From assembly GCA_000697665.1 (NCBI GenBank), contig KL197709.1:1301791-1365790 (forward strand): a stretch of 64,000 bases of DNA, in the 5' to 3' direction. Within the stretch, counting starts at the first letter, position 1. The number at the start of each line of letters is the position of its first letter. Shown here one piece after another: positions 22,362 through 35,400 of this stretch. The notes beneath the pieces are model-generated. The model saw only the letters and a list, made by a program, of their open reading frames with translations. It did not search any database and was not told the origin of the DNA. The stretch comes from Jaapia argillacea MUCL 33604. Lineage: Eukaryota; Basidiomycota; Agaricomycetes; Jaapiales; Jaapiaceae. The translations under genes and the position numbers were made by a program.

Positions 22362-24692
22362 ATGCGCACAGAGGGACCCAGTTGCAGAACGCAATCATGG
22401 ATCAAGGATATCCAGGATATGATCCCAAACACGTCTACCTTCTTCTACACGCTCCACCCTTCCCCACCGTCGCGTCCAAGGTCGTCGATATCTCGCGCCA
22501 CAACCGCGACATCCGAATCCGACTCTACAAATCCGATAACCAAATTGCGAGTCTGCGATGACGTTGTTGCATCGCACGCCCCTGAGCACGACCACTTCAC
22601 ACCTCCAAACACCAACCCTTCGGATTTTGAGGGTAATGGTTCAAGTGCAGTGGGACTCGCGAATGATACTCCTTCTTCCTCAACTCGGACCCGGAAGTCA
22701 AATCGGGATGAGTTGTCTCGCGTCATCCACATCCCAAGCGCCGAAACATCCTCCAGTTCTAATCCCCGGGCGTCTCATTATCAACCGGTCAGTCTTGTGT
22801 TCCCCTCCCCATCCTCCATGCTCGTATCTCTCCCTCTCATTCGATATGTTGACAATCCACACTCTATCGCCGCAACAGGCTGATCCCAAGATAGTTCCTA
22901 TTATCGATCTCAGAGATTCAGGGGAATGCTCTGGAACCACCTCGAGGAGCACAGGCTTAACACACAGATGCCGTGAGGCAGAGGTGCCGACAACATGTGT
23001 AGAGTCTAACGCCTTTGTACGTTGGTCTCTTTCCTTCTACTATCACCCCCAACTGATCGAACATGTCTAGGGCTCACGCTCGTCTTGGTTAAAGGAGGAT
23101 GATATGGTATGTAATTTATTGGGGTAGCCGGACTTGTCTTCTACAGAGTTTTCATACGGATTGCGGTAGAATATTGAAACAGAAAACCACAAGAATATCG
23201 TTTCTTTTGACTCCGCTCTCTTCGAGTCGTACGCCAAGGACCAGGTCTGTCAAGAACCGATTAGCGACGCAGAAAACGTGAGCACAAAGTTCCTTGAGGT
23301 TTCTTGTCTTCGTCTGACTTGAATGGTATGGGCAGATACATCTCTATAACCTTCGTCACGACCGACAGTCTATTATAATCGACTCTATCGATTCACGTAT
23401 CGCACCTCACATTGCAATAACTCCAACTACCTCGGATGAGACATGGGAGGAGTACACTCGGGTGATGACCGACATGGCCCCGCCGTGCCCTTGCTGCTTG
23501 CAGTTGCCCCAGCGCACGAATTGGGCTGATGCCATGCCGCCAATCGCAGCACCGAATCATTCCCATGAGTGGCTGTCCGAAGCGCCAACAACCGTCTGCC
23601 ACCGCGCCGACTCCTCGTATGCTAGACGAGTCTTCAGCCATGAACAGTTTTATCGTACTGTATGTTACTTCTTTGTCGTGGTTCTGCTTGGTACTCACAA
23701 CTTCCCCGCCTCCACTAGATTTCCAGCGCCCAACAGGAGCGCCTAATTATGTGCCATGTGGTGAAGGCACTACATCGGCACTTGTTCAAAGTCACTGTGC
23801 GAAGATTTCTTTTTCTCCCTTTGTTCAGAATCTAACCGTCCTCCAGGCCGTCCTCGTTAGCATCACAGCGATATCCTTTCGAGAGCGTTACGACTTGCCT
23901 GGCTTCGTTGATAGCATCGAGAAGCCATTTGAGTGGTCAGACCCTGCACAGGTGCGTCAGATGTTTCTCTCGTGCATCATTTCCTCCAGCTAATAGTGAT
24001 GTATGAAGCCCATTCTCAATCAGCGTCGAAAAACGCACTCGCTCTTCACCACTATAATCGAATCTCAATTCCCTTGCACAGTCCCCCACATCGTTATTGA
24101 TGATGCACCCCCACAACCACCGTGGATCGGGACAATGAACTACGTTAACCATGGGTACGAACAAGACGTAGAACGTCTCTACGTCCCTCAAGCTGTCTAC
24201 GGATTCAGTACCACATATGATGAGGCGGTGGAGGTACAAAGTACACCAGAGGAGAAGGAGTGGGCGGAGGTCGTGGAGACGTGGGATTACGAGTATGGGC
24301 TTGATGGAATACCGGAATTGAGCTTGAGCCAGTTGATGGAGGCTGAGTCGCCCCCGGATTCACCCGTCGTTCGTACCCCATCGACGAAGCCGGATTCCCT
24401 CGTCTCCGTGTCGATATATCCAGTTGATCCTGGAGACGACATTGACGACCCGGAGTTTTTACTTCCGGATGCGTACGCCACCTCGTCGGGGAAGCTCCTG
24501 TCTGAGGAACTCGCAATGGCCACTTGTCAATTCACCCTCGTCATCCACCCTCCTTCTGAAGATTCCTTCACTCGTACTGGATTCGACATCTTTGACGATG
24601 ATGAAGAAGAACTTCCCCCGTTATCTGGCTGGTGTCTGGATACGTGGAAACAGATGCAGGAGCAGGAACAACAGGCGCTGGAAGTCTGTTAG
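22362..24692 (+). CDS. Hypothetical protein with CPCC motif and acidic C-terminus
   Basis: Family not recognised. Exons join with matching phase: 22362-22787 (Ser/Thr-rich), 22879-23016 (ADPKIVPIIDLRDSGE), a short GSRSSWLKEDDM exon, then NIETENHKNIVSFDSALFES, IHLYNLRHDRQSIIIDSIDS, MTDMAPPCPCCLQLPQR, ISSAQQERLIMCHVVKALHR, AVLVSITAISFRERYDLPGF, and a last exon from 24006 to 24692. The last exon is rich in Asp/Glu (YPVDPGDDIDDPEF, FDDDEEELPPLSGWC). The central part, with its CPCC and its mix of hydrophobic and charged residues, looks folded; both ends look disordered. A second ATG in another frame at 22397 makes the exact start uncertain. Roughly 500-600 residues. Confidence 0.58.
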
Positions 24693-25541
24693 CTGTCTCT
24701 CACTCATTCATGGATTTTTTCTTCACATTCTTTCTGTGGGTTTTTTGCTTTGCATTTGTATCATTTATTGCATCGTTCCAACTTCTGCACATACTCCAAG
24801 CACGGACTTGCTGTATTCTCAGTTCATAGCTTTCACTGTATTTGTTATCCATCTCACTGCTATACCATTTGTTACAACTCACGACAGGTGGTGCAAGTCA
24901 CTCGTGAAAACAAATACTCCGACCGTGTAGGTAAGTGTACAGCGATAGTGAAGAAACGAAGCCGCAAGCCGGACTGATGATGAAGCAGTGCCAAAAATTC
25001 CAAATATGTGTCGTGGGTGCGTGATCATAGATATGTATGCGTGTGGAGGGATGAGTGCAGTGTAATAGTAACAAGAGAAAGTCGAATCGAATAAAGTAAC
25101 AGAAGATGCGATGGTGGGAGATTTCCAGACGATGATGAAGCGGAAGAATCGTGATGGAAGGGGTCTTTTGTGTAGTTTTGAATTGGGTGAATGGGAGGGG
25201 AGATGCGAATGATGAGGAGGGCAGGGGTGGTGATACACGGACGGAGTCGCATATGGGTGGTAGGTTGTAGACATGAATGGGATCCAGGAACCGATGGAGA
25301 GGGAGATACGTTTTGAAGAGATGTGAGGTGTGATGGGAAAGACTGAGATGGGAAATGTGATGCAGTTGAGAGACGGGATAAGTGGTGTCGTTTTAGTGAG
25401 TTTTGAGAGTCATAGAATAAATCATGTGGGGTCGTATGCGTATGCATTATGCGCAACAAGGCAAGGGCAACTGACGCGGTTCCACCTGCGCCACATCTTC
25501 TGTTACGTCCGTGCCTTGGATTCGCGGACGTGATCTATCCT
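24693..25541. other. convergent 3' intergenic region
   Basis: About 850 bp between two convergent genes. The plus strand is purine-rich from about 25030 to 25400. I see no coding exon. Confidence 0.45.
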
Positions 25542-27590
25542 TCAGCAGGAACGAAGCAGTGCCTGGGCTCGCTTCGCGTTCTTTTTGTCGACCTAAACAT
25601 ACGATGTGTCGTCAGCACTCATCCACTCCACTCCAACAGAGTACGCACCAACAAATTCGCAGACTTGTAAGTGCTGCTATACATATGATTCACTCCATTC
25701 TCCTCCAACACCCTCGAGAACCGATTGACCAAACCATGCTTGTCCAACCCGTACCTCCTCAAATCAATTTGAAGACATTTCAAAAGTGAGGAATTCTCAG
25801 GTGACCATTCATCTTCCTTTTCGTCTCCCCCTTCTTCAATCTCCCGGTCCCGTCCCCCTTCGCCAAACTGATCGTCCCCCGGTTCCTCGCCGTCTTCTGC
25901 GTCGACAGGTGATGAAGGAGCAGGAGAATCATCTGCGACATCCAACTCTCCACTACAAATAACCATGTGCCTCTCACTCTTCGGGAACAACTTTGTCAAA
26001 ACGCCAACGTCAGTCGTCAAACTGGAACTCTCCTCCGTTCGGGTGAATGAGAAGAAAGGTATTAGCTCGGCTGCGGTCTTCGTTTTGAGGGTAGGTTCGA
26101 GGTGAAGAAGTCTAGGGTGGTCACGAGTGCTGGGCCGGTGTTGCGACCGAGAGTGATTGCGTCGATGGATTTGAGGTTGCTTGGCCGTGTCTGAGCTTGA
26201 AGGGAGTTCTGGGCATGAAGGGTCGTCGGCTTCTGCGAGGGAAGATGCAACGGAGCTTGCAGAGACGGATTGATTCCGATTTTTAGGTGGTCGTGAGAAA
26301 AGGACGTCATCATCCCCGTCCGACTCGGAGTCCGAGCATGAGCAGGAGGAAGAGGACGAGGATGACGACGAGCAAGATGATGACGAGGATGAGAGGGAAG
26401 AACGAGAAGAGTTGAAGCCATTTTGGTGTCGGGGGAAGGATAGGAGCGATGGAATGAGATGATCCCCGCTCTCCCTCCTGGATGGCGAGGCGGACGCAGA
26501 GGAGCTACCACCAACTCCAGGAATGAGCCCCGGGAAGGCAACCAATTTAATAATCTTCAACCCCCACACATCGGCCGAGTCCTCCGACAACCCAACAGAC
26601 GTCAGGTCAGTGTTCAAGAGTCGAACTTCTGACGATGTGGGCGAGTGGGACGATTGTCTGCTTACGGTCGGTCTGCCCGAGGTTCGGATGGGGACAGGTT
26701 GAGAGGCAGGAGCGGAAGCAGGGTGAATTTCGGTGAGTCGGAGGATGCTGTGTCGGTCCTGCTGGATTAGGGAGGTAAGGTTGGGCTGTGAGCGCATTGA
26801 TGCGTCGGTGCTGCTCCTCGTCCTAGTGAGTACGGCGCCGCTCTCGCATGAGATTGAGATTCGGTCCAAGTTTGCCGCCCCACTCTCTCGCCGACTCGTG
26901 CTCGTGTTACCGTGCAGATCTTCCACCTCCTCTTCGTTATCCCATGGAACTGGACTCAACATGGGGCTCATACCACAAACCAGTTGGTCACTGTCTTCCA
27001 TGTACAAGTCAAAGCCCGCGGTGGCGAGAAGACACATGACTTTTTGCAGGCGAGATGACTTGACGAGGAGGAAATCGGAGGTGTACGAAGATTGGTAGAG
27101 GATGGAGATGCCTGCTAGTGCGAGTGGTGCTGACAATTCGTGGACCCTGGCACCGGATTTGTCTTGGGGCAGGTGAGCTTGGGTTGGGAGAGAACATATA
27201 GGAAAGGGGCGCACCGAGTCTGTCAGAGTGGGAATCAATCTGAAGTACGTTCCATTTTTCATGCGAGACCTCGACGGGCTCAAAAGTCTCTGGCGAGTCA
27301 TCTTCGAGCCCATCTCTTTTCGCCTTCTTCTCCTTTTTCCGTTTCCGAGCCCTGAGCCTCCTCTTGTCCTTCTTTGCTATTTCGTCGAAATCCCTGAGCA
27401 TGTCCCACTCGGCAAACAAGCTGAGCTCGATTTGATTGCATGTGACGCTGAGGAATGTGGGATTGGGTTGGAGGAGCTGGCGGAGAACGGGATGTGAGAG
27501 TTCCGGGAGGCGTGAACGAGGAATGTGTGCGAGAGCGAGGGAGACGGGGAGCAGGGAGACAGTGACTTGCATAGCGTCGTGGATGGTCAT
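25542..27590 (-). CDS. CASTOR-like ACT-domain protein
   Basis: Resembles the CASTOR/ACT_7 family, the arginine-sensing inhibitors of GATOR2 in animals and a little-studied group in fungi. Exon 1 from the ATG at 27590 gives LPELSHPVLRQLLQPNPTFL, LSVTCNQIELSLFAE, a basic linker, then VSHEKWNVLQIDSHSDRL. A phase-1 intron leads to DKSGARVHELSAPLALAGIS, ILYQSSYTSDFLLVKSSRLQ and a final strand, the pattern of an ACT domain. A long low-complexity region follows with a poly-Ser run and acidic stretches. The C-terminal module returns to the fold: LKCLQIDLRRYGLDKHGLVN, RFSRVLEENGVNHMYSSTYK. The last intron adds VDKKNAKRAQALLRSC. The split ACT pairs with a disordered insert match the family layout; ligand residues cannot be verified here. 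Confidence 0.72.
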
Positions 27591-30500
27591 GGCGGGGAAG
27601 GGGGAAGGATGAGATAGCGAATTGAAGGACTATGTACAATAGAGTAAAGAATTGAAGACTAGTCCCAGCCAGACAGACACAGGTCAGAGAACCGTCTGCT
27701 CCTCACTCGCATCATTTGAAAACACATTTGGCACTACAATTTTCGGTCCGATCGACCGATCAACCCCCGATGGGTCAAGAAGCTTACCCCGCTCTCGTAA
27801 TTCCACTCCAAAATGACCCGTCGGCCAATCCATGCCTTCATCGCCAGAGCTGAAATAGCTGTCGCCTTTCCTCTGCTCATCCTTAGTACGTGCACCACGT
27901 TCGTCCCCTGCATTCACCCTGCCCACCCCAATCACATCAAATACTGTTACCCCCTCTTTTTTTTCAATTCAGCTGGCCTGTTGCTTTGTGCAGTAACCAG
28001 CTGATTTGGGCCCATATCTTTACGTCTGGCCCTGGCCCCTTCCCCTCGCCCGCCGATTTTCTATCTTTTCCACTTCCCTATCCACTTGACTGCCGTTGTG
28101 TAGAAGAAGTCCTTCCATCCTCGGCGGATCAGCCAATCACCAAACAGTTCCCTTGTTCGTGTCCACACCCCTGTGTCATCTGCGTTCGTTTCATTCTTCG
28201 TCAACCTTGTTCGGTAGTCGCACTTTCTATCCTCCCTGGAGGCTGGCACTGAATGTGGCACGACGCTGCCGTTCGTATCCTCGAGGCCGACCGTACTAAA
28301 TCTGATCACCGGGCGCTCCGGGATCTTCTGTCGCATCAGTTTCTTTCCCATTTTGGCATGCAACCCATTTTACGAGATCGATCTCTCAAGATGCAGCTCA
28401 CTATCTCGTTCCCAATCTCGATTCCTCTGGACATACCGACGGAACCCCGTCTCCGAAGCCCGGAGGATGTGGCCAATGCCAATGCGCGCGGCCTGATTTA
28501 GATCAAACCTTTTCCTTTCTGCGCATGTGCGTCGCCCTCTCAGCGTTCTGGCTTGGTACACGACCGCTCTACCTGCTAGCTAGACTATCCTGGAATGCTG
28601 CTGCGACTGCTTGAACCTTCCCCCCCTTCGTCCCGATGTCCTCGCCCCTCGCAATCCTTGTGCTCGTTTCGCTCATTAGGACCGACCCCCGACGTTCCAA
28701 GGATATCGCGACGATCTTGACTCTTCCTGACTCATACCGCGTCAGCGTGCCCGCTGGTCTTGCCTAATTCGTTCCCCACTGGATCAGGACGCTTCCGCAC
28801 TGCTTCTTAATCTCGTCTCATTAAGGCTTTACGGCTGCTGTCTCCGTTTTCGACACGCTCCAGAGGAAATGGAATCCATTAGACTTTGGCTAATAATCAT
28901 AAGCTCTTCTGACACTCGCCCGACATCCTGTCAGTAGGGTGTCAAGCGCCATTCGTAGATGCTCACCCTCGACGCGTCCATCATGGACGCATTGACGAAC
29001 GTACCGAACAGTGGAGCGGGGACTCTCACACGCGGCGAATTTGTTCTGGGTTTACCATCGTCCGGCGCCGCTCGTACTGCCCCGACTTGGATCATGTGGA
29101 GAAACACGTTTTCCATTTTCAATTGTACCCATTGCCTCGAGGCAGCCCCGCGTCCAGGCGAACTTTGACCATTCGCTGAGAGAGAGGTGCAAAATTTCCT
29201 GACCACACTCGGTCATTTATTCTGACTCTGGAATCGCACCGTCTTGCTACCTCCATCTGGAATTTCTGTTGATACGATAGCACCGCCATGGATCCACTTT
29301 GTCCCTCGTCTTAACTTGGTGACACAGCCACTTTCGGTGCAATCGGACGTCCCTCCTGTGTAGTGTTGCGGGAATGTATTGCCGCCCATAGGAAACAACC
29401 CTCCCCCCTCACCGCAGTAGACTCAGAAATACACCCACGATTTTCTCGTGGGTGCAATGCGCAAACCATTTGAATGGCCATCTCTTCTGGCCTAGGGCTA
29501 CCCAGCACGCCATCAACGCGCCTCAAAGACCTGATGAATCTCCTAGGCATTCACATGGGGTGCCCTCATTTTGATGCTATCTCGGCTTTCCGAGCATATT
29601 TGTTTTCCACCCTCCCCTTCGAGCCACCGTCTTATTGGTCCCAGCACCGTCATCCCCACTTACACACGTCCAATCACCTTTTTGCCTTTGCTCTGCACAC
29701 TTGTTGGGGTTTGGTCCAGGGCGAAACCAAAGCCGCGCTGTCTCCACAGCTCAAAGTTCTTTGTTCCTTTCCCATCCTTTTTCTCAGGTTATGTGGAGAG
29801 ACTTCGTGCTTCGATTGCAGCGTGCTCATACCCCATGAACATTCTATGGAGTCAGGAATCCCCCCCGTGGAAATGTGCTGTATGTTGAGTGTGTGGACTT
29901 TCATGTTTCGTCAGCTTGGCGCATTCACGTAACCCATATACCGGTGTGATTTACCCCGGTTTATGGCGGGTCGCACTAGCACATTGCACTAGGAGAAAAC
30001 GACACTCCGAGTTCCTTTTCCAGAAAGGCTGTATGGCTTGAACGTCGTCATCTCCCCACAATCCCCACTAAGCCTTCCATTTCTCCTTCTCCGAGATGAT
30101 GTGCTAAATGGTAGGGTTTGATCCATAGGCCCGTGAACAGACTTCAACCATTCCTTTCTCAGGCCGTGCTATATGTGGATACGGTGCATATACAATGCGA
30201 AGCATGATGCATGATGTGCCTTACTTCAGGATGCCGGACATGATCAGCAGCCCCAGGCCTGATTGGTGGGAAGTGAGTGCTTCGACAGGACGTGCACACG
30301 GAAGGTGAGTTGCTTGTAACCCTCGCGGGAAGGGACCTTTCCATCAGACCCTTCCCATCGTCACTTGCTCGGTTCGTTGCGCAGCGGTGGGTGTAATAAA
30401 TATTGCCCCCCCTCAAATATGGCGTTTCGGCTGTTATGGTTGACAGGTTCGTTCATTGGTACGTACCCATGATCGTCCCTTCCTTAAGTACCAGTGATCT

Positions 30501-31339
30501 CATGCCCATGAAACTTATCAGTGTTTGATCTACAAGGCGACCCCTTTTGATTCGTTCCCTTCTTTTATCTGATAGGCGGACCCAATACCCAGCATTTCAT
30601 AGTGGCGATGATGGCTCACATGGCTTGCGGTCCTTCGTCGGACAGGGTTTATCGTTCTCATTCGCTCAGGCTTGACCGGTAACCCACCCCGCATATTTCA
30701 ACACTTTGTCCAACCTGCTGGTTCAAAACGTCTCTCACTCAAACACAGGAATTGAGGTACGCACTGTATTGAACCTGGATCAGATGCTCACGTATCTCAC
30801 GCTTGACTACTTGAAGGTATGTATTAGTCTGACAACTACACACTTCGTTTCTCAGGGGCGTGGTGACTTGCTAGAGATGCTCGTGAATGGACAAGGTAGA
30901 CATGATGTAGCCTATCGGACAACTGCTCGCAAGTCACCTGGCCCATATGGAAGACAAACTACTGATACAAACCATTCCTCCTCATACCTCGGGGAATCGT
31001 AATTTCACCAACTAGTACCTATCTTTTTTCAAAATTTTGTGATGCTTGGCGCTATGGTCACGTGGTCTGTGTGCCCTCAAATTGGCGCGTGCTTTGCCCA
31101 TCTTCGCTGCCTTGGTTCCGCAGGTAACTTTCAACTACGAAACAGAATAGTGGCAATATCTGTGTATATTTACTCCGTTAGGATGGTCCTTGACCATCAC
31201 ACTTCTTCAGACTTTGATACGGCATCTCTCCCGCTTCCAGACAAGGCAAATATAAATATTCCTCCTTCAACCATAATCAAACTCACTGACATAGGTATAT
31301 CTTCAGATTCCAGCGCTATCTCCGCTGCACGAGCCCATT
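27591..31339. other. gene-poor interval
   Basis: About 3.7 kb without a confident gene, unusually long for this window. The plus strand from 27800 to 29850 is pyrimidine-rich. Several frames are open for 60-150 codons on both strands but lack consistent splicing. The only protein-like stretches are on the minus strand near 27684-27964 and 28061-28363 (listed separately). It may hold a long regulatory region, an unseen RNA gene or decayed sequence. Confidence 0.4.
27684..28363 (-). CDS. Possible terminal exons of an unrecognised gene
   Basis: Two minus-strand stretches read like protein: RGWKDFFYTTAVKWIGKW (28061-28120) and SSGDEGMDWPTGHFGVELRE followed by GPKIVVPNVFSNDASEEQ, ending with a stop at 27684. 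They could be the last exons of a gene transcribed toward 27684, but no joining intron of good quality and no start were found. The downstream frame opens only at about 27964. It could equally be chance. Confidence 0.2.
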
Positions 31340-32316
31340 ATGAAACCTGCCGCAGTCTGTACATGTGGTGAGTCACTCTCGATGGCATTGAGATTTTTAC
31401 TGACATTGACTTCTAAGGTTCTTCACCTTCGGCTGGACCAGAACCCCATAGACGAAATCGCCCTAAGCTCAACGTGCCCAACTTTTTAGAATGGGAATCA
31501 AACACTCCTTCGCAGCCATCAACCCCACCCGTCATCAAATCCCCCACTGCATTAGAAGAAGAAATTGCGCAAGGGACAGTTATCTTCGCCACTCCCTTTA
31601 GAAAGGTCGTCAAGCTGCGAAACAATCGAATCGTAAAGGTCAGAGGCGGAATGCGGAAAGAGGAAGCAGAAATTATGCAATACGTGTCCGAACACACGAC
31701 TATACCCCTCCCAGGCAATGTCGTATTCGTTCGTGAGGGGGCGAAAACCTATCTGCTCATGGACTACGTGAATGGCGAACAGCTCGACGTGGTATGGCCA
31801 CAGCTTACCGATAGCACCAAGCTGAGCATCCTAGCCGACATGAAGGGCTACGTAGCGCAGCTTCGTGATCTTCGGGAGCCCACTGCTCGCACCTACATTG
31901 GCTCTATTTGCTACCGCCCTTGCTCCGATCGTCGCGTCGTTGGATTTTACAGTGCTGGTCCTTTCGATACCGAGCGCGCCTTCAATGACCATGTTACTGC
32001 GCATCTCCGCTCAGACATCAAAGCCGAACAAATACGGTTCGTACGGAACATGATGAAGGATGATCATCGCATTCTTTTTGCTCACGGAGACTTGCATCCT
32101 GGTAATATTCTTGTCCGGGACGGTCGCGTCGTAGCTATCTTGGATTGGGAGATGGCTGGATGGTATCCGGAGTACTGGGAGTGGTGTAAGTCGTTATGGA
32201 ATGCCAGGTGGGAGTTGGAAGGTTGGGCAACCAGATTAGAGGAGTGGCTCGAGCCCTATCCTATGGAGTATGCAGTCGACCGACTGCTTTTGCAGAGTAG
32301 TTCCCCGTGGTGGTAG
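31340..32316 (+). CDS. APH-family (aminoglycoside phosphotransferase-like) kinase
   Basis: Small-molecule kinase-like protein of the APH fold, a family expanded in fungi with mostly unknown substrates. Exon 1 (31340-31367, MKPAAVCTC) joins over a 50 bp intron to a single long exon. N-lobe: TVIFATPFRKVVKLRNNRIV and EEAEIMQYVSEHTTIPLPG. Hinge: TYLLMDYVNGEQLDVVWPQL. Catalytic loop: FAHGDLHPGNILVRDGRVVA with the Asp base and Asn; metal motif ILDWEMAGWYPEYWEW replaces DFG-like Asp with DWE, normal for this family. The start gives about 308 residues; a start further upstream cannot be excluded because that region is also partly open. Cytosolic, substrate unknown. Downstream it runs tail-to-tail with peptidase copy 2. 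Confidence 0.82.
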
Positions 32317-32498
32317 TTGATATATCTTCATCTTTATGTGTTGTCCACGCTGTCTTCCCTTTGGCACATCGGGCAAGCGCCTGGAGTTGTGATGGTACAA
32401 TAAGGTCTCATTCATCGCAATCAGGGTACATGTTACACATTTATCCAACCCGACACTGTCCGCTCCGACTGTACAGCATCCATCCAATCTTCAAAAGT

Positions 32499-35400
32499 CT
32501 ATACATCCAACCTCTTCGCCAATTTCCAAATCAAATCCTCCAACCTCTTTGCCTCAGCCTCCGCCAGCGTCCCATTCCTCTCGAAAGTAATAGCCTCCGT
32601 AAGTCCAGGCAAGGTTGTAGCTCCGTACCCCAACCACTTTCCAGGAGCCACGCCCAAATGTTTGTACCATTCACGATCCTTGATACCTTCTTTTGAAATG
32701 AGGCCACGTTCGAAGGAGACCAGGGCGGCGTTGATTTTTTGAACGCGGGCGAAGGCGTGGCGAACGGGAGGGGGGATGTGGGGGTGGTGTGGAGCTGATT
32801 TGGCTTGTTGCTCCTTGAGCCAGGCGGGGTAACGGCCGATCCTGGGTTTGACCATCCCCGGGAACACTTTCTCCCCGACCATAGGTACACCTTCCAACCT
32901 CCCCTTCTCACAATGACCCTCCTTCTCCAAATCCAAAGCATCACCCTTCTTACCCTTCTTATGACATTTCATCCCCAACCTCTTCTTAATCCTGCAAATA
33001 ATCTTCCTCAACTTCTTCCTCAGCTTCTTACCCTTCTTCTTCCTCCATTTCTTCAACGCTTTCTTGAGGTCGGCTTCGGCTTTGGATTTGGCGTGGTCGA
33101 GTTTGACGCTTGATTTTTGGAGGGAGTGGATTGATTTGCGGAGGGGGGATAGGTTGACGTCGAGGGAGGAGGTCGTGATGAGGTCCGCTACCCTTTTAAC
33201 GGAAGAAGACATGTAAGGCGAGGGGAGTGAGTATTTAGGATTAGCGACGTACTTGTCGAGATACGCCTCAAGCTCGTATGTATAATGAGTGGTGTTCAAC
33301 GGGAGAATGATAGAATCGGAGATCCGAAGTAGTTGCAATCCGAGATGCTTCGCAATGGCGACCTACAACGAATATTACAATCAATGATCTTCACAAGGGA
33401 ACTGGATGGATAGATCGTACGTGTTTGACAAATCCGGGATCGGCATACGTTTCTTGCCACCTCTGCGAATCAAACACCGAATGGTAGTGATATACAGGGT
33501 CGGACAAAGTCGAGGTGAAACCTTCGTTACCACTAGCCACCTAAACGAACGCGAGCTCCCCATCAGTATTGTTCCACTTCTCCGGTATGAAGGAAAGTGG
33601 GAAATGAATGGTGGTAGTCAGAAAGAAGACGCACCCCGATCCTCTGCAAAAATACCGTATAATCACTTCCACTCCCAAGAGGTGTAACACCCAAACCTCC
33701 AGCAGCAAGTTTCCTCTCCCTCTCTTCTTCCTCGTACATCTTCAACACTTCCGCGTCAACCAAATCAGTGAGGTTGCCTTCACCTCCCTCATTGAGCGCG
33801 CCGAATAGCGGACCGCGATCATTCGATGCATCCCAGAGTGTCTTGCCTGGAACGGTAGGATGAGGGATCAACTCGGCTGTAGAGCGGGAGAGGTGTGCGA
33901 GGGATGGTGAGGCTGATGCGTGGAAACGGGAGCCGGAGACTGAAGAGTCTAGGTTGAGGTAAGCGACTACGTGTTTATCGATAAACTCGGGAAAGTCTTC
34001 GCCCCATTCAGTACTTCCTATCAATCCGTACTGTGAATTTTAAAGAAAAAGTGAGTCGATGAATTGAGTGGGTTTTTTTGGGGGGAGGAGGCACTGACCT
34101 CTTCGGCGTCCCAGCTAGCGATGAGGATCGTGCGAAGTGGTTTCCAACCTTTTTGGGAGAGGATACCGAGAGCTTGGATTACTTCGTGAAGGGAGGCTGT
34201 TCCGGATGTTGGGTCTGTCGCTCCTAGGACCTGTGGGGTGATCAGCAGTTAGCGATATTTACTTTCAGGGGGAAATGGCTGGGGAAGGCGCGAAACAGAC
34301 GTACCCATGCTGTGTAGATAGGCTTGTCAGTGAGTGGCCCGCGGAACGGAAGGGGAAGAAGACATACCGTCACGATGGTTCCCCACTACTACCACTTCAT
34401 CACGAATATGTCCAGGTATGACACCCATAGTATTCCAAATCGGCGTAACCTTGTCATCCACTAAGAAGCACGATAAGCACCATACCCTCGCCGCGGAAAA
34501 TCACACTCACCATGGTTAACCAATCTGATCTTCTTCCCAGTCCCCTCCTCTTTCAACAGCACCTCCGCGTTAGCCCAGCTGATAGGTATGCTAGGAATGT
34601 CGGGGATATTAGAACCTGAGGTACGGGTGGCATTTGGGTAGGCGGGGTAGCCTGGTGTTGTTGGGTCTCCTGGGTAAAGAGAGAGGAATTGGACGGAGCC
34701 ACGTTGAAGGGAATGTGGGGAACGGGCTGGGCCGAATGGGTATCTGTGTCAATGACGACGTTAGAGTCTGGTTGATAGAGGTGGAGGGAGAATATGTAGT
34801 CGGAGAAAGGAGGGGGGATACGTACGGCTTGTATCCGTTCTTGACCGTGACCGTACCGTCATCCCTTGGGTCAGAGTAAATGAGGACGGCGGCTGCACCT
34901 CGGTCTTGTGCACCTTTGACCTTGAGGCCACGGAAAATACCTCCGTAACGGGTGATTACTATGGATCCGTTCAAGTCGACGCCTATCGTAGCCAACCGAC
35001 ATCATTAGCACTTGAAGAAAAATAACGAGATAATATGATCAGGAAGGCTCACCCTTGGCTTCCAACTCGTCATAATCCTCTTTTCTGCCATAATGAGCAT
35101 AAACCAACCTCCCCTCCGCTTCGCCACCCCTACTCAGCCCATGGAAAGCGGGAACGGCCTCTGCATACTTTTCGGCATCGGCATCTTCTCCACCACCAGG
35201 CACGACCTCCTCCAGCTCAGCCTTCCAAACAACCTCACCATCCTCACTGATAATCTCCAAGCTCCGATCGAGAGGAGTGTTCATGACGGGGTAATACTCG
35301 TCGATCCATGCAGTTGGATGGGTGAGGTGGGGGATGGAGAGCGTTGCGTTGCGGGAGGCTGGAGAGCCTGCTGCGTAAAGGGGGAGCGAGGGAGAGGCGG

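Noticed and set aside
29474-29932. 152-codon plus-strand open frame in the gene-poor block
   Set aside because: No domain, Cys/His/Phe composition unlike neighbours, several competing frames, no introns or promoter seen.
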